Assembly (NCBI GenBank): GCA_027924585.1
Contig: BSBM01000068.1
Span: 13,324,001 to 13,388,000 of the forward strand
Length of the DNA: 64,000 nucleotides
Direction: 5' to 3'
Source of the DNA: Larix kaempferi
Taxonomy: Eukaryota > Streptophyta > Pinopsida > Pinales > Pinaceae
Part shown: piece by piece, positions 31,511-42,824 of the stretch
Numbering within the stretch: position 1 is the stretch's first letter
Layout of the letters: each line of letters opens with the position of its first letter
Translations under genes and position numbers: made by a program
The notes under the pieces: generated by a model
Told to the model about the DNA's origin: nothing
The model's input: the letters and a program-made list of their open reading frames with translations, nothing else
Database searches by the model: none

Positions 31511-31676
31511 ATGAACATAATATCATGGAATGTGAGAGGTCTTAATGGACCTTCCAAGCGCAGAATGTTGAAAAGGAAAATACACCAAGACATGCTCGCT
31601 GTAATTTTCATTCAAGACACCAAGTTCTCTTCCGAAACTCTGCTTCAATTAATGACCAGGCTCTAGAAAGGTATTC
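31511..31676 (+). pseudogene. LINE ORF2 start (endonuclease N terminus)
   Basis: Starts MNIISWNVRGLNGPSKRRML, the standard opening of plant L1 ORF2 with the Asn of the apurinic-type endonuclease, and continues to IFIQDTKFSSETLLQL (usual 'QETK' is QDTK here). It stops where the Gypsy LTR begins. The ATG lies 62 bases after the end of ORF1. Confidence 0.85.
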
Positions 31677-32037
31677 TGTGAAGAACCTACAACAATTAAT
31701 TGATGAATACAAGATATCAGATCACATAATACTTTTATTGATCGCAGGCCACTTCGAGGGGGAAACCTCCTTTGAGTAAGCTCAATACAAAATAACTTCA
31801 CGGTGGCTTCATAGGCCTCAACACACACTTATATACTAACTCTAGGTGCCAATACTATGGGTCAAAACCATGGGCCAATACAAACTATGGATCAACAATA
31901 CTACGGGCGACTTACAAAGCATATGCGCCAAACAACAATAACACAAACTATGGATCAACAAATACTACGGGACGACTTACAAAGCATATGCGTCCAACAT
32001 CAATATACTAACAAAGTAAATACATGGGTTCCTAACA
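31677..32037 (-). repeat. Gypsy-A 3' LTR
   Basis: 361 bp, TGTGAAGAACC...CCTAACA on the + strand. It holds an internal duplicated phrase (caaactatggatcaacaa ... cgacttacaaagcatatgcg) of about 65 bp. Confidence 0.95.
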
Positions 32038-32052
32038 TCCCCTCCCCCTTAG
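32038..32052 (-). other. Gypsy-A polypurine tract
   Basis: On the - strand 'ctaagggggaggggatgtt': the purine run abuts the 3' LTR start. Confidence 0.85.
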
Positions 32053-32066
32053 AAAAAGCTTTGTCC

Positions 32067-33530
32067 TCAAAGCTTTAGATGTGGAAATTGTTGTTGAATC
32101 TGAAGGAGTGGTTCCCAGGTAGCATCCTCTGGTTGCATGCCGTGCCACTGAATTAAGACCTCTGTGATAGAGCGAGAGCGAAGCTGACGAGTGCGCTTAT
32201 TGAGGACAGCCTCCGGCTCCAAAAGGATGTATCCTTCATTATCCAGTTCAGGTAAAATATTTTGTCCTCTGATCTTGGTGCCGAGAACTTTCTTCAGACA
32301 AGAGACATGAAATACTAGATGAATGCAGGAAGAAGGAGGAAGTTCCAATTTATAAGCAACGAACCCAATCTTCTGAAGAATCCGATATGGCCCATAGAAC
32401 TTTGGAGCAAGCTTATGACGCCCTTTGAGTTTCAGGGAGGATTGCTTGTACGGCTGGAGACGAAGAAAAACCATATCACCTTCTTGAAAAGTGCGCTTAG
32501 AACGGTGTTGATCGGCTTGTTGCTTCATGCGATTTCTTTCCATGTGAAGATTGTCCCGCAAAATGCGAAGAATATGATCGCGGTTGCGAACGACTGTGTC
32601 AACTGCCTGAACTGGTGACTGCTGGGGGTGTATGGAAGAATAACTGACGGTGCCTGACCATAGAATACTTCATATGGGGTCATTTTAGAGGCATTGTGGT
32701 AAGAGGTAATGTACCACCATTCAGCAAGAGGGAGCCACTTTGCCCACTGATGTTGTTGTTCAGAGGTGAAGCAACGAAGATAAGTTTCCAAGAATTTATT
32801 GATAATTTCAGTCTGACCATCTATTTGTGTGTGATACCCTGAACTCATCTTCAGTTTGGTGCCAGTGTGGCGAAATAGTTCTGTCTAAAAATGACTGGTG
32901 AAAGTCGCATCACGATCCGAGACAATGGAAGAAGGGATGCCATGAAGATGAAAGATCTAGTCCAGGAAAATTTGAGCGACTGAGGAGGTTGTATAGGGAT
33001 GGCTGAGAGCACAAAAATGACTATATTTGGAGAGGCGATCAACCACAACCAAAATCACTGTCTTCCCTCCAGACTTAGGGAGCCCTTGAATGAAATCCAT
33101 AGAAATATCTGTCTAATTCCGTGTAGGTATGGGAAAGGGTTCGAGCAATCCTGGAAGGAGTGTTGTTTCACCCTTATTGCGCTGGCAGGTATCACATTCA
33201 ACCACCATCTGTTGAATTGTCATTTTCATGCCCTGCCAAAAGAAGTTACGCCGTGCCCGCTCGGAGGTTTTGAGGAACCCAGAGTGCCCTACCGATGGAG
33301 AAGCATGGAGTTCATATAAGACAGCCTGTTGAATATCTATGCTTTGGGGAAGCACCAGACAACCCTTGTATCTCAGGGAAGCACCATCCCAAGAGTAATG
33401 CGGTACAGCAGAAGGGTTGTTAGTCAAGCGTTGGATGATTTGAGATAATGAAGAGTCATTGACATAGCCCTGTTGAACAGATTGCAACCAATTTGGAACA
33501 CGCATAGAAATAGCTGAAAGAGAACCTTGG
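32067..33530 (-). pseudogene. Gypsy-A integrase and chromodomain
   Basis: Integrase inserts the cDNA; the chromodomain directs it to chromatin. The zinc-binding part reads CDTCQRNKGETTLLPGL, the core [10 protein letters not shown], then SDRDATFTSHF and GQTEIINKFLETYLR, so the D, D and E residues are present. The distal part reads FQEGDMVFLRLQPYKQSSLK and GPYRILQKIGFVAYKLELP, and the end is chromodomain-like: EVLIQWHGMQPEDATWEPLL then QIQQQFPHLKL. Stops at 33110-33112, in the core, and a frameshift near 32540-32560 break it. Confidence 0.88.
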
Positions 33531-34912
33531 TCATCAAATGTGCGAGAAAGAACATCTGCCACAATATTGTCCTTACCCTTCTTGTAAGTGATCTCATAGT
33601 CATAACCCATGAGTTTGCTAACCCATTTTTGTTGTGCTAGGGAGGATACATGTTGTTCCAGGAAATATTTCAAACTCTAGTGATCAGTCTTGATGCAAAA
33701 ATTATTCCCTAATAGGTATGGGCACCACTTCTGTACTGCATGCAAAATAGCCATCATTTCCTTCTCATATGTAGAGGCAGCTAAATTCTTACCTGAAAGG
33801 GATTTTTTAGTGAACGCAATGGGGTGTTCCTCTTGAAGGAGAACAACACCAAGTCCATTGCCGCAAGCATCACTCTCAATAGTGAAGGGCTTGGAAAAAT
33901 CAGGCATAGCTAGAATAGGTGTAGTACACATAGCTTGTTTCAGTTTTTCAAATGCACACTCAGTAGCATGTGTCCATGTAAAAGCATCCTTTTTCAATAG
34001 AGCAGTTAATGGAGCTGCAATATTCCCATAATCCTTGAAAAACTTGCGGTAGTAGCCAGTCAACCCCAAAAAACCACGAAGGCTCTTGAGTGTCTGAGGA
34101 CGCGGCCAATTGTTCATGGCAACGATTTTGGCAAGATCCACGCAAACCCCTTCTGCTGAGATAATGTGCCCAAGATACTCGACTTCCTTCTGTCCAAAAA
34201 CACATTTAGACTGTTTGGCGTGGAGATGATGGTCAGATAAAAATTTCATTACAAGATCCAGATGCTGGATATGTTCAGCCCAGGTTTTACTGTAGATGAG
34301 GATATCATCAAAGAATACCAGAATGAATTTCCGCAAGTAGGGCCAGAATATTTTATTCATCAAGGCCTGGAATGTGGAAGGAGCATTAGTGGGGCCAAAG
34401 GGAATGACCAAAAACTTATAGTGGCCATCATGTGTGTGAAAAGCTGTTTTAGGGATATCATCCTCATGAACCCGAATTTGATGATACCCAGAATGAAGAT
34501 CCAACTTGGAGAAAAATTGAGCACCATGAAGCTCATCAAGAAGTTCATCAACAACAGGAATTGGAAACTTATCCTTGATAGTGAGGTGATTAAGTGCTCT
34601 GAATTCAATGCAAAGGCGCCATGACCCATCTTTTTTGCAGACAAGAAGAACTGGTGAAGAAAAAGAACTAGTGCTTGGGCGAATAATACCTTGCTTCAGT
34701 AAGTCCCGAACGAGTATTTCAATCTCTGTTTTTTGGTGAAATGGGTAACGATAGGGCCTGATGTTGGGAGGAATGCTTCCAAGAAGGAGATGAATATGAT
34801 GGTCCTCTGGCCTTGAAGGTGGAAATCCCATTGGTTCAGCAAAGACACCTGTATATCGATCCAGAATTTGTTGTAGATCCAAAGGAGTAGTGGAGACCAC
34901 TAATGGTTGCAT
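33530..34912 (-). pseudogene. Gypsy-A reverse transcriptase and RNase H
   Basis: 411 uninterrupted codons carry the RT: KQGIIRPSTSSFSSPVLLVC, CIEFRALNHLTIKDKFPIPV, FSKLDLHSGYHQIRV, FLVIPFGPTNAPSTFQALMN and FVLVFFDDILIYS near the end of the palm (catalytic pair in FFDD). RNase H follows with IESDACGNGLGVVLLQEE and STYEKEMMAILHAVQKW, ends IKTDH, a TAG at 33674-33676 replaces the usual Gln codon, and continues SLKYFLEQ to VADVLSRTF. RT is intact; only one stop separates the two halves of RNase H. Confidence 0.92.
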
Positions 34913-35851
34913 CTAAATGGAATGGATCTGAGCGATGACACCATGTGAATTCTTCTTAAGGATTTTTTCCATGCGATGTGAACTGGTGATGCTAAGAGAC
35001 CTTGGTTGTAAGCCTGTCAATGTGTGTTTTTTTCCATTGGGGGGAAAATGCATCCAAAGTTCAGCAAAATCCCATAAGATGGGGTCAAGTGTGCATAGCC
35101 ATTGAGCGCCCAATACCACATCACATCTGCCTAAGGTCAAGGAAAACATGTCAGAGTACAGGTTATAATCTCCCATAGAGATACGCACATTATGACAATT
35201 CCCTTTGCAAGGTAAGGTGACCCCATTAGCAACCATGACTTCAAAGTTGGAGCAAGGATGGATAAAACAATCATCCTGTTTGGCGATCTGAGGGTCAATG
35301 AAATTATGAGTGCTACCAGAATTAATGAGTATTGTAAGAGGAAGCTTCTTGAAGTAACCCCTGACCCGCATGGTTTGGGGGGTGGTGATTCCAGCTAAAG
35401 CATGGAGAGATATCTTTGTTTGGTCGTCCTGAGATGGAGGGTCAATAGGGGGTTTCGGAATGTCGACCTGAGCATCTAGTGTATCTGAAGCTTCTTCACC
35501 AATTTCAGAGGCAGGCGGAGAATCCATATACAAGAGATATAGATTTTGTTGAACACATCTATGTCCCCGAGTGAATTTCTCATCACAATTATAACAAATC
35601 CCTTTTTCTCTACATTTCTGCATCTCAGTTTCAGACAAATGCTTGATAGGAGTTGGTCGAGGAGCTAGCGGGATGGGAGGTCGTTGAGAACCCATATTTA
35701 GGAAGGGAACAAAAGTGGGTTTGGAGCATTGTTGGGCTGCAATCTTGTCTTCTACCAACTTAGCCAACCCTAGGGCTTCCATCATTGTGTTGGGATAGAA
35801 CATTTTGACCTTAGAGCGGATTGCATCCTTTAGACCACTGATAAAACAACT
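34913..35851 (-). pseudogene. Gypsy-A gag C terminus, zinc knuckle and protease
   Basis: The frame reads CREKGICYNCDEKFTRGHRC (knuckle, C-x2-C-x5-H-x4-C like) and then the retropepsin-like region LPLTILINSGSTHNFIDPQI, where the active-site motif DSGS has become NSGS. It continues VVLGAQWLCTLDPILWDF, the conserved distal protease part. It ends at a TAG at 34913-34915, directly followed in the same frame by RT. Confidence 0.85.
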
Positions 35852-36385
35852 TCAGTAGAAGTCATCAGTCCATCCTTCAATGTGGTTGGCTAGTTTCTCA
35901 AATTCGGTTTGGTACTCTCTCATAGTGCCAAGTTGGCGAAGTTTAGTGAGGGCTCCTGTGAAGTCATCAAAAGAACTGGGACCAAATCGTTGCAAAAGGA
36001 GCTGGAAAAAATATGTGCATTTTGGCTCTTCATGAGCCTTGATGTACCAACGGTACCATTGAAGAGCTTCTTGTTTCAAATGAAAAAATGCAAGTGGAAC
36101 TTTGTTGACATCAAAAGTATTATGCAGACTGAAAAACTGTTTTGCATGATAGATCCATCCAGTCGGATCAGTACCATTGAAGCGAGGAAAATCAAGCTTT
36201 GGACCATGAAAATTGCTGGAAGAAGAGAACCCATTGTTTGATGAAGACTCGGACTGTCGTTTCTTGTTCATGGCTGAATGCTCAAGATGGAGGCCAAAAA
36301 AAATTTCATCCAGATCCTGGAGTTTGACTTGGATGGCTGCAAGTGCTTCTTCCATGGTTTTTGCTCCTGCACGGGTGACAACCAT
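35852..36385 (-). pseudogene. Gypsy-A gag (capsid, Retrotrans_gag)
   Basis: Starts MVVTRAGAKTMEEALAAIQV. The capsid core reads KLDFPRFNGTDPTGWIYHAK, QFFSLHNTFDVNKVPLAFFH, LKQEALQWYRWY and GALTKLRQLGTMREYQTEFE, typical of chromovirus gag, and ends at a stop (35852-35854) within 'DDFY*SCFISGLK', so the frame goes on beyond it. Capsid protein packages the element RNA. Confidence 0.88.
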
Positions 36386-37280
36386 AACCAAGAGTTTTTT
36401 TTTGTTGTTGTTGAATGGGTAGAAAAACAAAAACAGAAACTGTTTTAGTAAAGGAAAATCTAGATTTGGGAAAAAATCTGAAGGGTAATTTGAGTTTGAC
36501 TAGGTTTTGGACACTGTCAAATCGACAGGGAAGCAGAAAAGGAGGATTTCAGAAGCGGGGTGAAAGAATGGGAAAATTTAGCAGAGAAGGACAAAGAAGT
36601 AGAATTAGGAAAGGAACTCTATGGTAAAATTTGAAGGTGATTGGGTGAAATCCGAAGAAGTTATGGCAAACCCTAAAAATAGACAATTTTTTTATTTTAT
36701 TTTTTTCAGAATGGATCTGCTACGAAACAGAATGGATCGAAAACAGATGGATCTGCAATGGTGCGGAAGGGATCTGCAACAGATGGATCTGAAATGTTGT
36801 TGAAGGGATCAGCAATAGATAGATCTGAAATGACGCGAAAGTGAGCAGCAACAGTTCTAGACAGAGGAAATCTGTAATTTATCAGCTGAAAATAGATATG
36901 GACCCCGTATGCTCGGCTTCCTAACGGTTCAAGGATTCACTCAGCCACCAATGCTGTCTGACAGCTTGCATATTGGGGCAGTACCCCTCACTCCACGGCT
37001 CAGGTAAAACTGATAACCGCTTTGCCACAAACGACAGCTCTTGGTTTACTTCACGGGTGGGAACAAGTCAATCAGGTAGGGGTCGTTTCCCTTTTCGCTG
37101 GCAGGTCCTCTCAATGGGCCAGCTACTTCAGGGTTCCTGTGGTACTCCTCACAATGAATTTTAGGGCTTATGCCCAAGTACTTCCCACAGTTAAGCAGAT
37201 AGGGATTATTTCCAGATCCGAACCTGCAACATATGCGAAAAAAAAATTTGGTAAAAATTTCACCCAACGAGCCCAAAAAA
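36386..37280 (-). other. Gypsy-A leader between PBS and gag
   Basis: Non-coding. Contains short repeats of 'gaatggatctgc/gatggatctgaaatg' at about 36710-36840. The small + strand ORFs here have no known similarity. Confidence 0.6.
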
Positions 37281-37294
37281 GTGCTCTGATACCA
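37281..37294 (-). other. Gypsy-A primer-binding site
   Basis: On the - strand TGGTATCAGAGCAC begins two bases after the LTR end, matching the initiator-tRNA-Met site. Confidence 0.92.
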
Positions 37295-37296
37295 GA

Positions 37297-37657
37297 TGTG
37301 AAGAACCTACAACACATAATTGATGAATACGAGATATCAGATCACAGAATACTTTTATTGATCGCAGTCCACTTCGAGGGGGCAACCTCCTTTGAGCAAG
37401 CTCAATACAAAATAACTTCATGGTGGCTTCATAGACCTCAACACACACTTATATACTAACTCTAGGCGCCAATACTATGGGTCAAAACCATGGGCCAATA
37501 CAAACTATGGATCAACAATACTACGAGCGACTTATAAAGCATATGTGCCAAACAACAATAACACAAACTATGGATCAATAAATACTACAGGACGACTTAC
37601 AAATCATATGCGTCCAACAACAATATACTAACAAAGTAAAGAAATGGGTTCCTAACA
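37297..37657 (-). repeat. Gypsy-A 5' LTR
   Basis: 361 bp, same termini as the 3' LTR; followed by the right-hand TATTC. Confidence 0.95.
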
Positions 37658-37662
37658 TATTC

Positions 37663-38860
37663 AAAGCATAGCAATTGATGCAAATGGAGCTAGAAGAGGA
37701 ATTTCCATTGCTTGGAACCCATCGACAATCACGCTCAACAACTTCACCTCTACCACACATTCCATCTCTGCTTCCTTCCATATACTAAGTACGAGCATTC
37801 ATGGTCACCTCCTGAATTTATATGGTCCCCAGCCTCGATTTCTCAAGCTTCAGCTCCTTAATTTCCTGGAGTGGTTCACTCAGCACCACCACAAATCCCC
37901 CCTCATCATTGGGGGAGATTTCAACATGATCACTACACTTGATGAAAAGAAAGGAGGATTAAGAGTTATGTCCAACGAGGACCAGAATTTTAAAACTACC
38001 ATAGAAAATTGTGGGCTAGTAGACCTGCTGACTTCCTCAGGGTTCTTCACGTGGAATAGCAGGAGAGGAGGAGATCACCAAATTTCCAAGCGCCTGGATC
38101 GCTTCTTTATCACAGAAAACATCCTTGATACAAGGGGAATACTCTCTAACTCAGTACTCCCCTCTGTCGGCTCGGATCACTGGCCTATTGTGCTATCCTA
38201 GCATAGCATAGGAATACAGCTGCATTAACCCTTCCACTTTGAAAAGTTTTGTCTCTCCCACCCCTCCTTCCTTGATACGGTCAACAACTGGTGGAAGGGG
38301 ATACAAGTAGAGGGTATATCAAAAATTCCCATCATGCACCAAAAGCTCAAACTCCTTTGATCCAATCTCAAGCATTGGAATCAAACCACCTTCGGCAACA
38401 TCTTCAAGGAAAAAGGAGTTATGGAGGAAGAACTGGAAATCTTGCAGCACACTATCATGACCCATGGGCACTTGGAGGAACGAAAGATAAAAGAAAGGGA
38501 CCTAATGGAACAGCTCAACAAGCAATGTCAATAGGAGGAAACCCTCTGGAGGTAGAAATCCAGAGTGACTTGACTAAAATAAGGGGAATGAAACACTTCC
38601 TTCTTCCACCGCTCCACAATTCAGTACAGGATGCATAATCGCATTGCTAAAATCAATTCGGCGATGAGAGAAGTCTTGGAGGAACATGCCGAAATTGAAT
38701 GGGAGTTGACTTGTTTCTTTCAGGACCTTCTCACTGAACCAAATCCCTTGAGGACGACATCCATTGAGCGCATCACCCAGCATATTCCCACTATCCTATC
38801 TGATGAGCATAATGCCTCCCTAATGTAGTCCATCACAATGCAAGAAGTGGAGGCCACAGT
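37663..38860 (+). pseudogene. LINE ORF2, endonuclease remainder and linker
   Basis: Continues the endonuclease after the nested element: SIAIDANGARRGISIAWNPS, PLIIGGDFNMITTLDEKKGG (catalytic GDFN), GLVDLLTSSGFFTWNSRRGG and SVGSDHWPIVLS, the C-terminal SDHxPI motif. Endonuclease active-site residues are kept. From 38200 the linker to RT has stops and frame changes. Confidence 0.88.
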
Positions 38861-40520
38861 TAATCAAATGGAAGAAGGAAAGGCCCTGGGTCCAGATGGC
38901 TTCACCATAAACTTCTTCCATCATTGTTGAGACCTGTTAAAACTTGAAGTGCTTGATATTGTGGAAGAATCCAAACAAAAGAAATGGGTGTTTCTATATC
39001 TCAACGCAAATCTCCTCACCCTGGTGCCTAAGGAGAACGACACCTCTCTTCTTGGTAAGTTTAGGCCCATCTCTCTCTGCAATGTCATTTACAAGATTAT
39101 CTCTAAAGTGGCAGCCAACCGTCTGAAACCTCTTCTCCCTCTACTCATATCCCCTGAGCAGTCTGGATATGTCGAGGGAAGACAAATCCTGGACAGGATC
39201 ATTTTAGCTCATGAAATTACTCATTCCCTAAAACTCACCAGATCCCTGGGTATGTTCATCAAACTTGACCTCTCTAAATCTTTTGACAAGTTGAGCTGGG
39301 AATTTATGGGGAAAATGCTCCAAGCTTTCAGTTTCAGCCATGAGTGGACACATTGGATCTTATCCCTCACATCCTTGACTTTCTTTTTTATCTTGGTTAG
39401 TGGCTCTCCCTCCTCTACCTTCTCCCCTTCTTGAGGTATCCTTCAAGGGGATCCTCTCTCCTCATTTCTCTTCCTCCTCATGGCGGAAGGTCTTGGGAGA
39501 ATGCTACAAGTTATGGTTTCCTCTAGAACCATTCGCGGTCTATCCCTTCATGGGGGTTCCCCCTAACCTATCAGCAATTTGTCGACGAAAATATTCTATT
39601 CAGGCACCCCTCGATCCAGGAAGCTCGCTCACTCCAAAGAATTATCCAAACCTTCTCTGAGGCCTCGAGAACCACCATCAACTTAGAAAAATCCCAGACC
39701 TTTTTTTTTAACACTAACAACATTACCTAGCGCAATATTGCTCGTATTATGGGGTGTTATGCCTCCTCCTTTCCCTCCAAATACCTAGGAGCCCCCCTTT
39801 TTGACTTGGATATCAAGCAGTCCTCTTGGAGGGAGCTCTTGGACAAACAGGAAAGTAGAATCACCTCCTGGACCTCCCACTCTCTCAACCTTTCCAGCAG
39901 ACTGATTCTCCTAAAATTTGTCCGCCATTCCATGCCCCTCTACCTCTTTTATGTCCTAGCCGCCTCTAAATGGGTCCTGAAAACCATTTGAAACCTTCAA
40001 CACTCCTTCCTTTGGGGAAGAGATAATAATAAAAACAGGTGGGCCCTTGTCAACTGGAAAATAGTCTGCCTCCCTCGGTAGGAAGGGGGCCTTGGATTAA
40101 GGGACCCAAAAATTAATAATGAAGCTCTCTCAGCTAAAATATGGTGGAAGTGGGTCTCACAGAATGACACTCCCTGGGCGCAGCTATGGAACATAAAATA
40201 AGCACAGAACTGAGTACCCTCCCATCTAATACGTTATAATCAAGACCCCCTCGGGTCATTGATCTGGAAAGCAACCAACAGTAAAAAAAGCCTTAATCCA
40301 ACAACATAGCTTTTTGGAAATTAAGGAGGGAGCTCATGCTTATTTTTGGCAAGACTCTTAGAAGCATATGCCCAATTTCAATAGCCAATATGATAACTAG
40401 GAGATTCAGATCATTATGCAAACTACAGCCAACTCGATCGTTTGAGATTACTAGAAACCTGAAGGCTCCTCTCCTTTCTGCCTCTGGAAGGATCCTACTC
40501 TTTGGAGCCACAATATCGAG
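38861..40520 (+). pseudogene. LINE ORF2 reverse transcriptase
   Basis: Motifs in order: GKALGPDGFTINFFHH, LTLVPKENDTSLLGKFRPIS, LCNVIYKIISKVAANRLKPL, SPEQSGYVEGRQILDRIILA, FIKLDLSKSFDKLSWEF, GILQGDPLSSFLFLL, then QQFVDENILF where YADD is expected, and YLGAPLFDLDIKQSSWRELL. The FVDE sequence at about 39576-39600 replaces the second catalytic Asp with Glu. Several stops and frameshifts (38927, 39432, 39660, 39990) confirm loss of function. Confidence 0.9.
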
Positions 40521-40529
40521 CTGAGCCTC

Positions 40530-41720
40530 TTGGATCCCATTTGGCAAGACCTTCAAACAAGGAAGATTAGAATAAAGCATGGTCTGGACATCATACAGTG
40601 GGGACACCTTCTTAAAGGATCGTACACTGTCAAGGAAGCCTACTCCATGCTGGCACACAGGACTGAAGTTCATCACTTCCCACTTTGGAAAAAAATCTGG
40701 AAGTTCAATCTGTGGCCAAAGGTTTCTTCCTTTCTCTGGTTTCTCTCTCACCGGTGCATCCTCATGTGGGACAATCTCTTTAAAAAAGGATTCCATGGGC
40801 TTTCTTTTTGTGTTTTGTGTAAAAGACACACAGAAAATATTAATCAACTTCTAGATTCCTACAGTCTAGCCTATGAACTTTGGGGCCTTGTGACTGAGAA
40901 GTACAGAAGAACTAATAGAGTTAAAGGAGATATCATTGAAACTATGCAACGATGGGATGAAAATCCTTTCCAAAGTGCACTTCTTAACAGGTTGTGGGAT
41001 CTCACCCCAGGTTTTATTGTCTGGAATATATGGAAGGAAAGAAACTTTCGTATATTTGAAGATAAACAAAGATCTACTGAAGATATTTGTCACACCATCA
41101 AAAGAAACCTCCAAGAAACTCTTTTCTCCAGAGATTGGAACAGTTTGGACCACCCTGCTACCTCTGCTGAAAGAGGAATTTTAGCCAACTTGGATTTCAA
41201 TCAACCGTCCCTCCCTCTCGCACCAAGAAGCGCTGGCATGCATATCAACAAGCTTGACAGTTGGGCCCCTCCCCTCGAGGGTATATTCAAACTCAACTTC
41301 GATGGAGCCTCGAAGGGAAACCTTGGAAACACTGGATACAGAGGAGCTCTTCGAAATCCTGAAGGTGTCATCCTATGGATTTACTACGGAAACATTGGGC
41401 ATGATAGAAATAATTTCGCTAAGCTAGCAGGTCTACTGGAAGGAATTATTATAGCCAGCAAATAGAAATTCCTTATGTTGATTGTTGAAGGTGACTCCCA
41501 AGTAATCCTCTCTCTGGCCACCAAAATTCACCAAGGCTCTCAGGTCTCCAAGCTCTCCCCTAGCTGGATATTGGAGCATGGTATCCAAAGACTAGCCAGT
41601 ATCATGAAAGAAACTAGAGATATCACTTTTCACCATGTTAGGAGGAAGGAAAACACACTAGCAGACTTCTTATCCAATGAGGGATTCACTTGCAACCCGC
41701 CCCTTCTTGAAGGAAAGTTA
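40530..41720 (+). pseudogene. LINE ORF2 zinc region and C-terminal RNase H
   Basis: The RT-associated zinc-binding region reads FPLWKKIWKFNLWPKVSSFL, CVLCKRHTENINQLL. RNase H follows: IFKLNFDGASKGNLGNTGYR (catalytic Asp), LAGLLEGI (Glu replaced or shifted), LMLIVEGDSQVILSLATK (catalytic Asp) and HHVRRKENTLADFLSNEG. RNase H at the end of ORF2 is typical of plant L1 elements. One TAG (41463-41465) interrupts the domain. Confidence 0.85.
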
Positions 41721-42824
41721 GAATTGGTAACCTCAACAGACCTGTCTCACAAATGCATAGCAATTTCCAATAGGGATCTCTCTAGCTTAGATGTGACTGT
41801 CACTCCACCTGACAGGCAGAAAGCCATCGAAGAGCCTCGACCTTGGAGCCCTCGATGTAGCACTCTGTCGGACACTTCCTTACACCTCCGTTAAGCTGTG
41901 GAGGAAGAATCTTTTATTATGCCTGCAATTGAAGTCCTCTCGGTTAATGGAGGGACGACAGCGAGGTACCAAGCTTATCAACTCCAACTCCATGATTATA
42001 GAGCTGGAATGTGTGGCCCTCGATATTCTCCACTAGAGGGGGTTAAGGATGGTCGAAAGAGAACTCTCCCATTCCATTCCTTGGCCCTCCATCTTCGGCT
42101 GTGCTTTTCGCTCTGCAAAATTCTCTGCAATTTTGCTCACAAACCCTTACTTGCTCAGCATTCCAATGTCACGACAATGAGGTACCCCCACCGTGGTAGT
42201 GGTGGTCGAGACCGCACGCAATGAAGCCTTGTCTCTGCTGCTGAGGAAGGCTATGACGTTGATGTTTCTATGCATGTTCAAATCTTAATTGATGAATGGG
42301 AGGCTCATCTTGTCTCTGAGCACTTGGATTCTGGAAGAGATGGGGGAAAGATAAACCACTATTGGCTAGTTAAAAATATGATGGGTGTGCTCATGGATGA
42401 CATGATAAGCAATTGGATCTCTACCAAGAACATTGTCCTAACGGCCAGAGCAAAGCTAATGGAATTGGACTACAAGCTTAGTGGAATGGAATCCACCTTT
42501 GCTTGAAAGAACTTTGTTGTAGAGCGTCATGGGAAGAACAATGCCATGGTTGAAGGAAGCAGCGCTACTCAGGCGCACTCTGGAGAAAAGGGTTCGTTCT
42601 CGGTTGGAGGTTTGAATCCCCCGAACCAGGTGGACATGATGGGTGCTCCCTTCCCTGTGCCTTCAACCACGGGGCCTCTCCTTAGCAAGAGAATTAGGGA
42701 TAGTGCTGAGCTCGACGCCATGATGAAGTGCAAGTCAACTCCTCTGCCAGCCAAATTTCCAGCTTTGACTTCTGATGACACCTACCAGGGAGGTTGCCCA
42801 ATCCTGGAGGAATCTCCAACTTAG
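41721..42824 (+). pseudogene. Long in-frame extension after LINE RNase H (function unknown)
   Basis: The same frame that carries RNase H stays almost open for about 368 more codons, with stops only at 41892, 42222, 42504 and the last at 42822. It reads through DVTVTPPDRQKAIEEPRPWS, MPAIEVLSVNGGTTARYQAY, MHVQILIDEWEAHLVSEHLD and FSVGGLNPPNQVDMMGAPFP. I recognise no domain. About 17 stops would be expected by chance at this composition, so past coding is likely: either an extended ORF2 C terminus or a separate downstream ORF. Compare the short 3' ends of ordinary plant LINEs. Confidence 0.45.

Larger units (their letters stand above)
31677..37657 (-). mobile_element. Ty3/Gypsy chromovirus nested in the LINE (Gypsy-A)
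   Basis: Two 361-bp LTRs (31677-32037 and 37297-37657), perfect TATTC target duplications (31672-31676, 37658-37662), a PBS next to the right LTR and a purine tract next to the left LTR define a 5,981-bp insertion. The polyprotein (36385 to 32067, - strand) contains gag, zinc knuckle, protease, RT, RNase H, integrase and a C-terminal chromodomain, interrupted mainly by single stops of the CAG/CAA/TGG-to-stop type. The LTRs differ at about 20 positions by eye, so it is clearly older than Copia-1. Confidence 0.95.

Noticed and set aside
31500-37700. Two separate LINEs on either side of the chromovirus
   Set aside because: The TATTC target duplication and the frame continuity across it show one LINE split by insertion.
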